Assembly (NCBI RefSeq): GCF_000153465.1
Contig: NZ_CH672387.1
Location: 3,015,903-3,079,902, forward strand
Length of the DNA stretch: 64,000 nucleotides
Reading direction: 5' to 3'
Origin: Aurantimonas manganoxydans SI85-9A1
GTDB lineage: Bacteria; Pseudomonadota; Alphaproteobacteria; Rhizobiales; Rhizobiaceae
The stretch's first letter is position 1. The number at the start of each line of letters is the position of its first letter. Below are positions 28,380 through 37,334 of the stretch, piece after piece. The notes beneath the pieces were generated by a model. The model was not told the DNA's origin. It worked only from the letters and a program-made list of their open reading frames with translations, and searched no databases. Made by a program: the position numbers and the translations under genes.

Positions 28380-30172
28380 GCGATCCGGTCGATCTCTACG
28401 GCACGGCCCAGCCGCTCGAAACGGCACGTTCCGTCGAGCGCGGCCCCGTCGCCTTCGCTTTTCGCAACGGCGCGATCTCCCACCTCACCGTGGGAGGCCG
28501 CGAACTCCTGCGGCAGGTGGCGTTCCTCGCCCGCGACCGGGACTGGGGCACACTGTTTCCCGAGGTCGGTCCTGTGCACGAGAGCCGCGAGGGCGATGCG
28601 CTGGTGCTAAACTGCGCCCTCGCCTTCAGGAACCCGCCGGGCCGGCTCGACGTGGACCTGACCATCCGCGTCCGGCCGGACGGGCTGGATTTCGAAGCGG
28701 TCGGCAAGGCGAGCGGCCGGTTCGAGACCAACCGCACCGGCTTTACGGTTCTCCACCCGATCACCGGCCAGGCCGGGGTGCCCGTCACCGTCACCCATAC
28801 CGACGGACAGGTCGAGGAGGGCCATTTCCCGGAGCGCATCGCGCCGTGGCAGCCCTTCATGGACATGGCCGGCATCACCCATCGGGTCGGCGACAAGGAA
28901 TGCCGCGGCCGTTTCGAGGGCGATGCCTTCGAGATGGAGGACCAGCGCCAGTGGGGCGACGCCTCCTTCAAGACCTACAACCGGCCGATCGCCCTGCCCT
29001 GGCCCTACGACATCGCCGATGGCGAGGAGCTGCGCCAGGCCGTGCGCCTGACATGGTCGGACGTCCCGGCGGCCGCGCCGAAGCCCGCGGCGCCGCCGGC
29101 CGGCGGAACGGCGTTCCCGCAGACGGCCATCCTCGTCACCGCCGACCATGCCCGGCGGGCCGTCTCCAGCCCCGGCGATCTCGACGCGGTCAGGCCGCAG
29201 CGCCTGCTCTGCCATGTCGACGCCAGCCTCGGCGACGTGGCCGGGCAGTTCGCCGCCCATGCCGCCCTGCAGGCTGCTGCACCGTCCCACGGTTTCGACC
29301 TGGAGATGATCGGCGATTTCGCCGGCGGTGCGGAGATTGATCCAGACCCGATCCTCGCCGGCTATGCCGACGCCATGCGCGCGGCGGGCTTTGCGCCGGA
29401 CAGCGTCATGGTCTGCCCCTCGGTCGACCGGCAATCGACGCCGCCCGGATCGGCCTGGCCGCCCTGCCCGCCGCTCGACGCGATCCATGCCGCCGCGCGC
29501 CGCCGATTCGACGTGCCCCTGATGGGCGGCGGCATGGCGAGCTTCTTTCCCGAGCTGAACCGCAAGCGCCCGCCGGTGGAGATGCTCGACTTCGTCACCC
29601 ATTCGCTGTGCCCGATCGTCCACGACGCCGGCGACCGCGCCGTGATGGAGACGCTGGAGGCCGTCGCCCACATCACCGCCTCGGCGCGGGCGATCATCGG
29701 CGATCGCGACTACCGCATCGGCCCGTCGACCATCGCCATGCGGCAGAACCCTTATGGCGCCCGCACCATCCCGAACCCGGATCGCCGCCGCGTCGCCATG
29801 GCCGACGACGATCCGCGCCATGCCGGCCGGTTTGCCGCCGCCTATGCGGTGGGGCTGGCCAGCGCGTTCGCCGCGGCGGGGATCTCGGTCTGGACGCCGG
29901 CCGAACTCTACGGGCCGCGCGGCCTCTTCGCGCCGGACGGCAGCCGCCTGCCCCTGACCGATGCGATCGGCGCGCTGGCCGCCTGCGCCGGGATGGCGGT
30001 GGTATCGAGCGAAGTGGACACACACCGCGCCCGACTTGTCCTGTCGGGCGCCGTGTTCGACGCAAACCTCACATCAGAAGCCTTCGAAGACTTGCCACCT
30101 TTCGGTTGGAAGGTAAGAGACGACGTCGGCGCAACGCTGCGGCAGGGCGGCGCGACGAGATCGAAGAGGTAA
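28376..30172 (+). CDS. apnL: Predicted D-apionate lactonase
   Basis: A 598-residue protein matching the length and layout of ApnL, which opens D-apionolactone to D-apionate. The N-terminal third looks like a beta-rich domain (GAISHLTVGGRELLRQVAFL, DGLDFEAVGKASGRFETNR), with the segments GFTVLHPITG and GHFPERIAPWQPFMDM. The rest looks like a barrel-type domain (MLDFVTHSLCPIVHDAGD). The start overlaps the apsD stop as ATGA, so the two are translationally coupled. Its stop is followed after 4 bases by the regulator gene. I am confident of the family, and moderately so of the precise substrate. Confidence 0.85.
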   Translation: MSDPVDLYGTAQPLETARSVERGPVAFAFRNGAISHLTVGGRELLRQVAFLARDRDWGTLFPEVGPVHESREGDALVLNCALAFRNPPGRLDVDLTIRVRPDGLDFEAVGKASGRFETNRTGFTVLHPITGQAGVPVTVTHTDGQVEEGHFPERIAPWQPFMDMAGITHRVGDKECRGRFEGDAFEMEDQRQWGDASFKTYNRPIALPWPYDIADGEELRQAVRLTWSDVPAAAPKPAAPPAGGTAFPQTAILVTADHARRAVSSPGDLDAVRPQRLLCHVDASLGDVAGQFAAHAALQAAAPSHGFDLEMIGDFAGGAEIDPDPILAGYADAMRAAGFAPDSVMVCPSVDRQSTPPGSAWPPCPPLDAIHAAARRRFDVPLMGGGMASFFPELNRKRPPVEMLDFVTHSLCPIVHDAGDRAVMETLEAVAHITASARAIIGDRDYRIGPSTIAMRQNPYGARTIPNPDRRRVAMADDDPRHAGRFAAAYAVGLASAFAAAGISVWTPAELYGPRGLFAPDGSRLPLTDAIGALAACAGMAVVSSEVDTHRARLVLSGAVFDANLTSEAFEDLPPFGWKVRDDVGATLRQGGATRSKR

Positions 30173-30176
30173 AGCG

Positions 30177-30923
30177 GTGTTCCAGCTCGATTCAGGCCAC
30201 GAGGGCGAGAAAATCGTCCGGCGCAAGCTTTCGGATCAGGTGCTGGACAAATTGCGCCACATGATCCGGTCGCGCGAATTGCGCGCCGGCGACTACATGC
30301 CCTCCGAGCGCGCGCTGATGGAGCGTTTCGGCGTCGGCCGCCCGGCGGTGCGCGAAGCGCTGCAATCGCTGCACAATGCCGGCCTGATCACCATCAGCCA
30401 TGGCGAGCGCAGCCGCGTCAACGAGATCACGGCGGGTACCGTTCTTGACCAGACCGACGAGATCGCCCGCCTGCTGCTCAACGCGGTGCCGTCGAATCTG
30501 GAGCATCTGAAACAGGCGCGGCGCATGTTCGAGCTCGGCATCGTCCGGGTGGCCGCCGAGAACGCCACCGACGCCGATGTCGCGGAACTGCGCGAACTTG
30601 TGCAGCGCCAGCGTTCCCTCCTCGGCGGCGATCCGGTACCGTTCATCGAGGTCGACATGGCGTTTCACACACGCATCGCCGACATTGTCGCCAACCCGAT
30701 CATCTCGGCCGTCTCGGTCGCCATGCTGCGCTGGCTGTTCCAGTACCACACCTCGCTGCTGCACTGGTCGAACAACGAGGAGATCACCCTGACCGAGCAC
30801 GACTGCATCGTCGACGTGATCGCCGCGCACGATCCCGACAAGGCGGTGGAGACCATGCGCGGCCATCTCAACCGGTCGCTCGACTTCTACAGCTTCGGCG
30901 ACGGCGAGACGCCGCCGCGCTGA
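30177..30923 (+). CDS. FadR/GntR family transcriptional regulator of the apiose cluster
   Basis: A 248-residue regulator. The winged helix-turn-helix is at residues 15-85 (LRAGDYMPSERALMERFGVG, RPAVREALQSLHNAGLI). The FCD ligand-binding domain follows, with metal-binding Asp and His in EVDMAFHTRIA and further His in the C-terminal helices (EHDCIVDVIAAHD, MRGHLNRS). Effectors of this group are usually organic or sugar acids, so D-apionate or a related intermediate is a likely inducer. Start is GTG 30177 with AGAGG 7 bases before it. It is the last gene of the transporter-apsD-apnL operon and probably binds the shared motif found at 22945 and 32372. Confidence 0.93.
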   Translation: MFQLDSGHEGEKIVRRKLSDQVLDKLRHMIRSRELRAGDYMPSERALMERFGVGRPAVREALQSLHNAGLITISHGERSRVNEITAGTVLDQTDEIARLLLNAVPSNLEHLKQARRMFELGIVRVAAENATDADVAELRELVQRQRSLLGGDPVPFIEVDMAFHTRIADIVANPIISAVSVAMLRWLFQYHTSLLHWSNNEEITLTEHDCIVDVIAAHDPDKAVETMRGHLNRSLDFYSFGDGETPPR

Positions 30924-30947
30924 TCGCCCGGGCCCAGTGACTGCGGT

Positions 30948-32318
30948 TCAGCCGCGCGGGCCGCCGCCGTCCCTGATCCAGCCGAAGAAATCCTCCGAGC
31001 CCATCTGGCCGCCCTTCAGGGCGATCTGCAGCCCGTCATGAGAGCCCTTGCCATAGGCGGTGGACAGCGACGCCCCCGGAATCGTCGGGGCGCAGGCGAC
31101 CAGCGCGTCGAGACCCAATTGCCGCATGCCGTGGCCCGACGTGTCGCCGCCCGAGATGACGGCGCGGCGGATCCCTGTCACGCTGAGCGTCCGGTCGAGG
31201 ATCCGGCCCAGGGCCTCGCCGATGCGCCGGTTCGCGATCTCGATGGTCAGGCCGCTCGCCGAGACCGTCGACCGGAAGGCCGCCACCGCCTTGTCCTGGT
31301 TGCCGAGCGCCGAATGGACCAACGGGCTGGCGCCATTTGAGGCCACCTCGCAGGCCGCCGCGACGAGCCGGTCCTCCTCCGCAGCCAGTTCCTCTGGCGA
31401 ACCGCAGACACGGGTCGCGTCGAAGGGCAGCAGCGCGAAACCGTTGGCGCCGGCCCAGGTGAGTTGCGCGCCGGTCATCGGCGATACCGACCCCGAGATC
31501 ACGGCGATCCGATCGACGCGACCGGCGCTGCCGGCCGGTTCGGCCGGGGCGATCAGGCCGATCTCATGCCAGTGGCGCAGAAGTGCGAATTCGATGCCCT
31601 GGCTGCCGACCACGAAGCCGAGCCGGTCGCGGTTTTCCCACAGAAGCCGGCCTGCCGCCGTCTCGCTCGCCGGCTCCATCGAATCGATGGATAGGAGCCG
31701 CGCCCCGTCGCGCAGGACCGCCTCCAGCCGCGGCTGCGGCCCGGACCACAGCGCCTCCAGGTCGATCAACGCCGACGGCAGCGACGTCTGTTCGGCCAGA
31801 TGCTTCAGGAGATCGGCCTCGTGCATCGGTGTAACCGGATGATCCGACATCACCGGATGCCGGTCGAGCCGGTAGACGCCGTCGAAGGTGCCGGCGAAGA
31901 GATGGCCGAAGGCCTGGTAGCGGCGCATCTGCGGCGCGGCGGTCAGGATCGGCACCGCGTCGGCCGGACGAATGGCGAGGCCGAGATCGATCGCCTTGCC
32001 GATATTGCCGGTCTGCGGCGAGGAATCGAAGGTCGAGCACACCTTGTAGTGCAGCAGCGGCGCGCCGAGATCGTGCAGGAACTGCAGCGGCGCCGGCATG
32101 TGCTCCGCCATCCAGTCCGGCCCGTGGCTGCGCGCGGTGGAGGCGATGCCGATCGCCCGGCAGTCGCTGAAGCGGGCGAGCAGTTCGGGGTCCGGAACGT
32201 CGCTGAACAGCACGGTCGGCACGCCCGCGAAGGCCAGTGCTTCCATCACGGCGGCCGATCCGGTGAAGTCGTCGCCGTACCACGTCACCCACGGCGTGAC
32301 GGGCTCTGTCTCTCGCAT
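30948..32318 (-). CDS. oiaK: Predicted 3-oxo-isoapionate kinase (four-carbon acid sugar kinase family)
   Basis: A 456-residue kinase of the DUF1537 / four-carbon acid sugar kinase family. The N-terminal substrate domain starts TWYGDDFTGSAAVMEALAFA, and the C-terminal nucleotide domain carries ISGGDTSGHGMRQLG and GSHDGLQIALKGGQMG. In the apionate pathway, OiaK phosphorylates 3-oxo-isoapionate to the 4-phosphate used by the RLP. The GDDFTGS version of the motif and the gene neighbours favour OiaK over the threonate/tetronate kinases of the same family. Start ATG 32318 has CGAGGT upstream. It is transcribed alone, convergent to the regulator gene and divergent from apnO. Confidence 0.87.
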   Translation of the reverse strand: MRETEPVTPWVTWYGDDFTGSAAVMEALAFAGVPTVLFSDVPDPELLARFSDCRAIGIASTARSHGPDWMAEHMPAPLQFLHDLGAPLLHYKVCSTFDSSPQTGNIGKAIDLGLAIRPADAVPILTAAPQMRRYQAFGHLFAGTFDGVYRLDRHPVMSDHPVTPMHEADLLKHLAEQTSLPSALIDLEALWSGPQPRLEAVLRDGARLLSIDSMEPASETAAGRLLWENRDRLGFVVGSQGIEFALLRHWHEIGLIAPAEPAGSAGRVDRIAVISGSVSPMTGAQLTWAGANGFALLPFDATRVCGSPEELAAEEDRLVAAACEVASNGASPLVHSALGNQDKAVAAFRSTVSASGLTIEIANRRIGEALGRILDRTLSVTGIRRAVISGGDTSGHGMRQLGLDALVACAPTIPGASLSTAYGKGSHDGLQIALKGGQMGSEDFFGWIRDGGGPRG

Positions 32319-32347
32319 GAAGCTACCTCGGAGGCCCGCTGCGGGCG

Positions 32348-32386
32348 TTGACATTTCGGTCCTATTATTATCTCATCATACCAGTT
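32348..32386. promoter_or_regulatory. Predicted promoter and operator between oiaK and apnO
   Basis: TTGACA at 32348-32353 could be the -35 of apnO, followed by the AT-rich stretch CCTATTATTAT. The motif CTCATCATACCAGTT at 32372-32386 agrees with the site at 22945-22959 in 14 of 15 positions. The reverse complement reads TGGTATGATGAG, near the FadR-family half-site pattern. No good -10 could be fixed. Confidence 0.7.
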
Positions 32387-32424
32387 TAGGAAAGGTCCCG
32401 TTGGACCTCGGAGGAGTGTAGGCA

Positions 32425-33252
32425 ATGACCACTGTGGCGCTGTTCGGCGCAGGCGGCAAAATGGGTGTCCGTCTTTCCCGCAATCTGGCCAAATCGGATT
32501 TCGACGTCCGTCATATCGAGGTCGACCCGAAGGGGCAGGAGCGCCTCAAGGATGCAATCGGCGTCGATTGCGTCGACCAGGAGACCGGTCTGGACGGCGC
32601 CGACGTGGTGATCCTCGCCGTGCCGGACACGGTGATCGGCAAGGTCGCGTCGCTGGTGGTCCCGAAGGTCGCGCCAGGCACGATCGTCGTCGTGCTCGAC
32701 GCCGCAGCGCCCTTCGCCGGCCATCTGCCCGAGCGGGCCGACATTACCTATTTCGTCAGTCATCCCTGCCATCCGCCGATCTTCAACGACGAGAAGACGG
32801 AAGCCGGCCGCAAGGACCATTTCGGTGGCATCGCCGCCCAGCAGGGCGTCGTCAATGCGCTGATGCAGGGCCCGCAGGAGCATTACGAGATCGGCGACAA
32901 GGTCGCCCGCGCCATCTACGCGCCGGTCGCCCGCACCTATCAGGTGACCGTCGAGCAGATGGCCTATCTGGAGCCGGGCCTGTCGGAGACGGTCTGCGCC
33001 TCGCTGCTGGTCGTCATGCGCGAAGCGATGGACGAAGTGGTCAAGAAGGGCGTGCCGCATGATTGCGCCCGCGACTTCCTGCTTGGCCACATGAACATTC
33101 TCGGTGCGGTGATCTTCGACGAGGTCGACGGTGTGTTCTCCGACGCCTGCAACAAGGCCATCGAATTCGGCAAGCCGATGCTGATGCGCGACGACTGGAA
33201 GCGCGTCTTCGACCGCGACGAGATCGCCGCAAGCATCCAGCGCATCACCTGA
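32425..33252 (+). CDS. apnO: Predicted D-apionate oxidoisomerase
   Basis: A 275-residue NAD-dependent enzyme. The Rossmann motif is at the N-terminus (VALFGAGGKMGVRLSRNLA), followed by DGADVVILAVPDTVIGK and the conserved YFVSHPCHPPIFND segment. The C-terminal half matches the phosphogluconate-dehydrogenase-like helical domain (FLLGHMNILGAVIFDEV). ApnO converts D-apionate to 3-oxo-isoapionate, the substrate of OiaK, whose gene is divergent 106 bases away. Start ATG 32425 has GGAGGAG 8 bases before it. It ends in a strong hairpin terminator. Confidence 0.87.
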   Translation: MTTVALFGAGGKMGVRLSRNLAKSDFDVRHIEVDPKGQERLKDAIGVDCVDQETGLDGADVVILAVPDTVIGKVASLVVPKVAPGTIVVVLDAAAPFAGHLPERADITYFVSHPCHPPIFNDEKTEAGRKDHFGGIAAQQGVVNALMQGPQEHYEIGDKVARAIYAPVARTYQVTVEQMAYLEPGLSETVCASLLVVMREAMDEVVKKGVPHDCARDFLLGHMNILGAVIFDEVDGVFSDACNKAIEFGKPMLMRDDWKRVFDRDEIAASIQRIT

Positions 33253-33278
33253 AGCACGACGCTTCATCGACATGACAG

Positions 33279-33310
33279 GAAACGGGCGCGTCGCAGGACG
33301 CGCCCGTTTC
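33279..33310. terminator. Strong hairpin terminator after apnO
   Basis: A perfect 14-bp stem GAAACGGGCGCGTC / GACGCGCCCGTTTC with a GCAG loop, followed by GTTTG. It lies 27 bases after the apnO stop and 37 bases beyond the stop of the convergent GFA gene, so it can serve both. Confidence 0.85.
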
Positions 33311-33346
33311 GTTTGCGAACGACGCCGCCCGCGCTTCGTCTGCCGT

Positions 33347-33763
33347 CTAGCCCGGCGGCATCTCGGCAAAGCTCTTCAGGCCCGGACCGACCCGGTCCCA
33401 TTGCTGGGCGCGGGCCGCATAGGTCACCATGCCCGGATGGAAGCAGCTCGGGTCGTCGAGACTGCCGACATGGATCGCGATCATTTCGGGCATCGCCTCG
33501 AACGTCACGAAGACGGACGAGCCGCAAATCGGGCAGAAGGCGTTGTGCTTGACGTTGCCGCTGTCGCCGGCGACCGGCCAGGTCTGCAACTCGCCCCGGA
33601 CGATCAGGTCGTCGCGCCGGTCGAGAACCACGTAGGACGCATGGCCGGTGCCGCTGCGCTGCTGGCATTGGCGGCACTGGCAATGAAGCGCGGCGATCGG
33701 TGCGCCGGCCTTCTCATAGCGGATCGCGCCACAGGCGCATCCGCCGGTATAGGCTTCAGACAT
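33347..33763 (-). CDS. GFA (glutathione-dependent formaldehyde-activating/CENP-V) family protein
   Basis: A 138-residue zinc-binding protein of the Gfa/CENP-V fold. Conserved cysteines appear as GGCACGAIRY, HCQCRQCQQRSG and FCPICGSSVFV, enough for two zinc sites. The family name comes from Gfa, but most members have no proven activity, so no reaction is assigned. Start ATG 33763 is preceded by GAGGAGACAGGAG. It follows the SRPBCC gene by 38 bases on the same strand, making it a possible third member of the ArsR operon. Confidence 0.9.
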   Translation of the reverse strand: MSEAYTGGCACGAIRYEKAGAPIAALHCQCRQCQQRSGTGHASYVVLDRRDDLIVRGELQTWPVAGDSGNVKHNAFCPICGSSVFVTFEAMPEMIAIHVGSLDDPSCFHPGMVTYAARAQQWDRVGPGLKSFAEMPPG

Positions 33764-33801
33764 CTCCTGTCTCCTCGAAGAATGCAGTGCTCCGCGCCGC
33801 G

Positions 33802-34266
33802 TCAGGCGGCCCTCGCCCTGCCGGACAGATCGAAGCCCCGGCCGGTTTCCAGATAGGATTTCAGGCTGGACAGGACGAGCGGCCAACCCTTGCTGACCCC
33901 GGCGGCCATGCCGCTGCCGACCTGCAGGTCGTCATGGCTGACGCTCAGCCGGACGCCGTGATCGTTCGGCTCGATCTGGAATGTCACCCGGCTGTAGCTG
34001 TCCGGTTCGGATGCCTGGGACGCGCCCGTCCAGGTCATGACCAGACGGTGTGGCGGCGCGCTCTCGACCACCTTGCCGACGATCTCCACCGGCCGCTCGT
34101 CATTGTCGCGGACATGCCGCCAGGTCGAACCCGGCGCCCAGTCCGAGACATTCTCGTGCCCCCAGTAAAGCCGCGCGACGTCCGGCCGGGTGATCGCCTC
34201 GAAGACCTTCTCCGGCGTCGAAGCAATGTAGGTAATGTAGACAAAGCTGGTCCTGTCCTGCGTCAT
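33802..34266 (-). CDS. SRPBCC (AHSA1/START-like) domain protein
   Basis: A 154-residue protein of the AHSA1-like SRPBCC family, with the fold's start YITYIASTPEKVFEAITRPD and WAPGSTWRHVRDN. Such proteins bind hydrophobic ligands in a cavity; the ligand is unknown. Genes of this family are very often the second gene behind an ArsR-type repressor, as here. The start at 34266 is chosen because AAGGAG lies 7 bases before it and its ATG overlaps the arsR-type stop as ATGA; the ATG at 34272 is too near the ribosome site. Confidence 0.9.
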   Translation of the reverse strand: MTQDRTSFVYITYIASTPEKVFEAITRPDVARLYWGHENVSDWAPGSTWRHVRDNDERPVEIVGKVVESAPPHRLVMTWTGASQASEPDSYSRVTFQIEPNDHGVRLSVSHDDLQVGSGMAAGVSKGWPLVLSSLKSYLETGRGFDLSGRARAA

Positions 34267-34583
34267 TTCCATTCTCCTTCGAGTTCGTTCTTCAGGTCGT
34301 GCAACAGGGTGAGCCGGTGCGTTTCGAACTTGCGCACCCAGCGCTCGTAGATGTCGTGCAGCGGCACCGGGTTGATGAAGTGCCGCTTCTCCCGCCCGCG
34401 TTTGACGGTGCTCACGAGATTGGCCGCTTCCAGGATCCCCAGATGCTGCGTGGCCGACTGGCGGGCCATGTCGAGATTCATGCAGAGCTGCCCGAGGGTC
34501 TGGCCATTCTCTTCGCAAAGGCGGTCCAGCAGCTTTCGGCGGGTCGGATCGCCGAGCGCCTTGAAGACCTTGTCATCGTCCAT
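34263..34583 (-). CDS. ArsR family winged-helix transcriptional repressor
   Basis: A 106-residue regulator starting MDDDKVFKALGDPTRRKLLD. The helix-turn-helix region is QTLGQLCMNLDMARQSATQHL, with the wing ANLVSTVKRGREKRHFINP. There is no CxC metal site, so it is the non-metal type that pairs with SRPBCC proteins. Two ATGs lie a little upstream (34592 and 34598). The predicted -10 ends at 34610, leaving about 26 bases to the chosen start and only about 11-17 to the others. The inverted repeats that overlap its promoter suggest autoregulation. Confidence 0.88.
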   Translation of the reverse strand: MDDDKVFKALGDPTRRKLLDRLCEENGQTLGQLCMNLDMARQSATQHLGILEAANLVSTVKRGREKRHFINPVPLHDIYERWVRKFETHRLTLLHDLKNELEGEWK

Positions 34584-34609
34584 CGATCTCATTTCCATGC
34601 TGACGGCCC

Positions 34610-34664
34610 ATAATATGCAGGTTTTCACCTGCATGTAAAGACAGGCAGGCTTATACCTGCATAT
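34610..34664 (-). promoter_or_regulatory. Promoter with overlapping ArsR-type operators
   Basis: Reading on the minus strand, TTTACA (34634-34639) and TATTAT (34610-34615) form a -35/-10 pair 18 bases apart. The spacer is filled by the perfect repeat ATGCAGGT-TTTC-ACCTGCAT (34615-34634). A third copy of ACCTGCAT lies at 34655-34662, just upstream of the -35. A repressor bound there would occlude RNA polymerase. Confidence 0.8.
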
Positions 34665-34886
34665 CTCGGCGCCGCGCCTTGTCGGGTATGTCACGGAAAG
34701 GCAATGCTCATAGCCATTCTGCGGTCCGGCAATGTCGCACGAGGCGGGGCGGCAACAGGTCCTGCCCGGTCGGCGTGAAGGGATTGGTGAACCGTCTTTG
34801 CCGAAATCGCCGTGCTTGTGATACCGCTGCGCCAGATAGACCGAGGGCGCATCACATTCGGCCCGGATCGGCAGACTGCGAGCAGC

Positions 34887-37292
34887 ATGACCCCTCTCTG
34901 GCAATCCCTCTTCGCCAATCTGGCGCTTGTTTCGATTCTCGTGCTCGCATGGGATTTCGTCACCGAATGGACGACCCGCCTGTCACCGAAGATCCAGTCC
35001 CTTTTGCTCGGGCTGATTCTCGGCATCGGCGCCGTCGTCTCCTTGGCCTCGGCGCAGCCGCTGATCGCCGGCTTCGTGATCGATTTGCGCGCGCCGCTGG
35101 TCGCCGCCGCCGGCTTCTTCGGCGGGGTGCCGGCCGTCATCATTGCCGGCGTCGGCGCCCTGCTCTACCGGCTGCATCTGGGTGGCGCGGGCGCCATGGC
35201 CGGCGTCGCGGACATCGCCATCACCATCGTCGTCGGACTGGCCGCCCACTGGTGGACCCGCACGCGTCCGCGCACGATCAACGTCATCCTGGTCTTCGGC
35301 CTGGCCGTCGCCTTCGGGCGGCTGGTGGCGTTCCTGGCGATCCCGGCGGATCTGCGGCTGTCGCTCCTGGCCCGCACCGGCGTGCCCTTGTTGGTGCTGA
35401 CCTTCATCAGCGCCGTGCTCATCGCGGTCGTCCTGCAATGGCAGGCGCGCCGCCGCGAACTGTCGGCGACCAATGCCATTTACCGCGCCATGGTGCGGGA
35501 GCTTCCGGATTGCCTCAACGTGAAGGACGTGGACGGGCGGTTCATCGCCGCAAACCCGGCCACCGCCGCCATGATGCGGGTTCGCGGCGCCGCCGACCTG
35601 ACCGGCAAGACCGACTTCGATTTCTACCCGCCCGAACTGGCGACACGCTTCCGGGCGGACGAGACCGCCATGCTGGAGAGCGGCAAGGCCATCCGGATCG
35701 ATCAGATGACCGTATTCCCGGACGATTCCGAGGGCTGGCTCAACACGCTGAAGGCACCGTTCCGCGATCATACGGGCCGGATCGTCGGCATCATCACCTA
35801 TAATCGCGACGTCACCGAGCAGAAGCGCAACGCCGCCGTGAAAAACGAGTTCATCGCCACGATCAGCCACGAGCTGCGCACGCCGCTCACCTCGATCCGC
35901 GGCTCGCTCGGCCTGATCACCGCAGGCGTCACCGGGGAATTGCCCCCCAAGGCCGCCCACATGGTCGAGATCGCCCACAACAACAGCGAACGGCTGGTGC
36001 TGCTGATCAACGACATTCTCGATCTGGAGAAGCTGGAATCCGGCAAGATGCCCTTCGACCTCCAGCACACGCGGCTGCGCCCCCTGCTGGACCAGGCGAT
36101 CTCGTCGAGTTCAAGCTACATGCCCGAGCGCCGTGTCACCATCAGGCTTGTGGACGAGGCGCCTGACATCGAGGCAAAGACCGATCCCAACCGTCTGCAT
36201 CAGGTCTTCGCCAATATCCTCTCCAATGCGATCAAGTTCTCGCCCACCGGGGGAACCGTCACCGTCACCATCGCGCGGCTCGGCGACGACTGGGTGCGCA
36301 TGTCGGTCTCCGACGAAGGTCAGGGCATCCCCGAATCCTTCCGCAAGCGCATTTTCGGCAAGTTCGAACAGGCAGACGCCACGGACAATCGCCAGAAGGG
36401 CGGCACGGGGCTCGGTCTCAGCATCGCCAAGACGATCGTCGAGAAGCTGGGCGGCCGGATCGGTTTTGATACCGGCGACACCGGCACGACCTTCCATGTC
36501 GACCTGCCAGAACAGGTCGCCCGGCAGAACGACCCGGCTGGTGTCATCGACCACCGGCCGCGCGTTCTCGTCTGCGAGGACGAGCGGGATATCGCCGAGA
36601 TCGTGGCGGCCCATCTCGACGCGCAGGGGTTTGCAAGCGACATCGCGCCGGGCATCGCCACGGCGCGGACGCTTCTGTCCAACTTTGAATATGTCGCGGT
36701 CACACTCGACATCCGGCTGGCCGGAGACAGCGGCATCGAGCTCTTCCACGAAATCCGCCGGTCGCCGCGCAACCGCGATTTGCCGGTTCTGGTCATTTCG
36801 GCCGTCGCCGACGAGACCCGCGAAGCGCTGAACGGATCGGCCGTGGGCATCATCGACTGGCTGGCCAAACCGATCGACACGGACAAGCTGCGGGCCGCCC
36901 TGGACCGCGTGGCGATCTGCTCGGCCGAGAGCCGGCCGCGCATCCTGCATGTGGAGGACAACCGGGACGTGACCGAAGTGCTCGCCGGCGGCCTGGGCGG
37001 CGATGTCTGCGTCACCTCCGCGCGCACGCTGGAGGCTGCGCGCGAGTTGATCTCGCGGCAGCCCTTCGATCTGGTCATTCTCGACATCAACCTGCCGGAC
37101 GGCTCCGGCCTTGACCTCTTGCCGGACCTTTCGTCGGATGTTGCGGTGATCATCTTCTCGGCCGACGAGGTCGATCCGAACCTGCCCCGCCGGGTCAACG
37201 CGACCCTCACCAAGACCCGCGCCTCCGAGCTCGACGTGGCGCGGCTGGTGCGCAGCTACCTGCCCGTTGGACCGAAGTCCGGCAATGCCTGA
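34887..37292 (+). CDS. Hybrid histidine kinase: 5TM-LYT sensor, PAS, HisKA, HATPase, two receivers
   Basis: An 801-residue membrane hybrid kinase. Residues 1-190 form a multi-helix sensor of the 5TMR-LYT type (AAGFFGGVPAVIIAGVGALL, YRLHLGGAGAMAGVADIAIT). A PAS domain follows (VKDVDGRFIAANPATAAMM), then HisKA with the phospho-acceptor in SHELRTPLTSIRGSLGL and an HATPase (NILSNAIKFSPTGGTV, GGTGLGLSIAK). Two receiver domains end the protein, with Asp in VTLDIRLAGDSG and VILDINLPDGSG. Start ATG 34887 gives a normal sensor; a GTG at 34812 would add 25 residues. It is convergent with a second hybrid kinase whose catalytic core is very similar. Confidence 0.93.
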   Translation: MTPLWQSLFANLALVSILVLAWDFVTEWTTRLSPKIQSLLLGLILGIGAVVSLASAQPLIAGFVIDLRAPLVAAAGFFGGVPAVIIAGVGALLYRLHLGGAGAMAGVADIAITIVVGLAAHWWTRTRPRTINVILVFGLAVAFGRLVAFLAIPADLRLSLLARTGVPLLVLTFISAVLIAVVLQWQARRRELSATNAIYRAMVRELPDCLNVKDVDGRFIAANPATAAMMRVRGAADLTGKTDFDFYPPELATRFRADETAMLESGKAIRIDQMTVFPDDSEGWLNTLKAPFRDHTGRIVGIITYNRDVTEQKRNAAVKNEFIATISHELRTPLTSIRGSLGLITAGVTGELPPKAAHMVEIAHNNSERLVLLINDILDLEKLESGKMPFDLQHTRLRPLLDQAISSSSSYMPERRVTIRLVDEAPDIEAKTDPNRLHQVFANILSNAIKFSPTGGTVTVTIARLGDDWVRMSVSDEGQGIPESFRKRIFGKFEQADATDNRQKGGTGLGLSIAKTIVEKLGGRIGFDTGDTGTTFHVDLPEQVARQNDPAGVIDHRPRVLVCEDERDIAEIVAAHLDAQGFASDIAPGIATARTLLSNFEYVAVTLDIRLAGDSGIELFHEIRRSPRNRDLPVLVISAVADETREALNGSAVGIIDWLAKPIDTDKLRAALDRVAICSAESRPRILHVEDNRDVTEVLAGGLGGDVCVTSARTLEAARELISRQPFDLVILDINLPDGSGLDLLPDLSSDVAVIIFSADEVDPNLPRRVNATLTKTRASELDVARLVRSYLPVGPKSGNA

Positions 37293-37334
37293 TCGCCTCG
37301 TGGCGGCAGGCGCGAACGGCCTGCTGGTCGCGTT

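Noticed and set aside
34743-34811. An upstream GTG start (34812) for the 5TM-LYT kinase and possible short genes in the gap before it
   Set aside because: The extra 25 residues do not resemble the sensor domain, and no ribosome site or plausible peptide was found in the gap.
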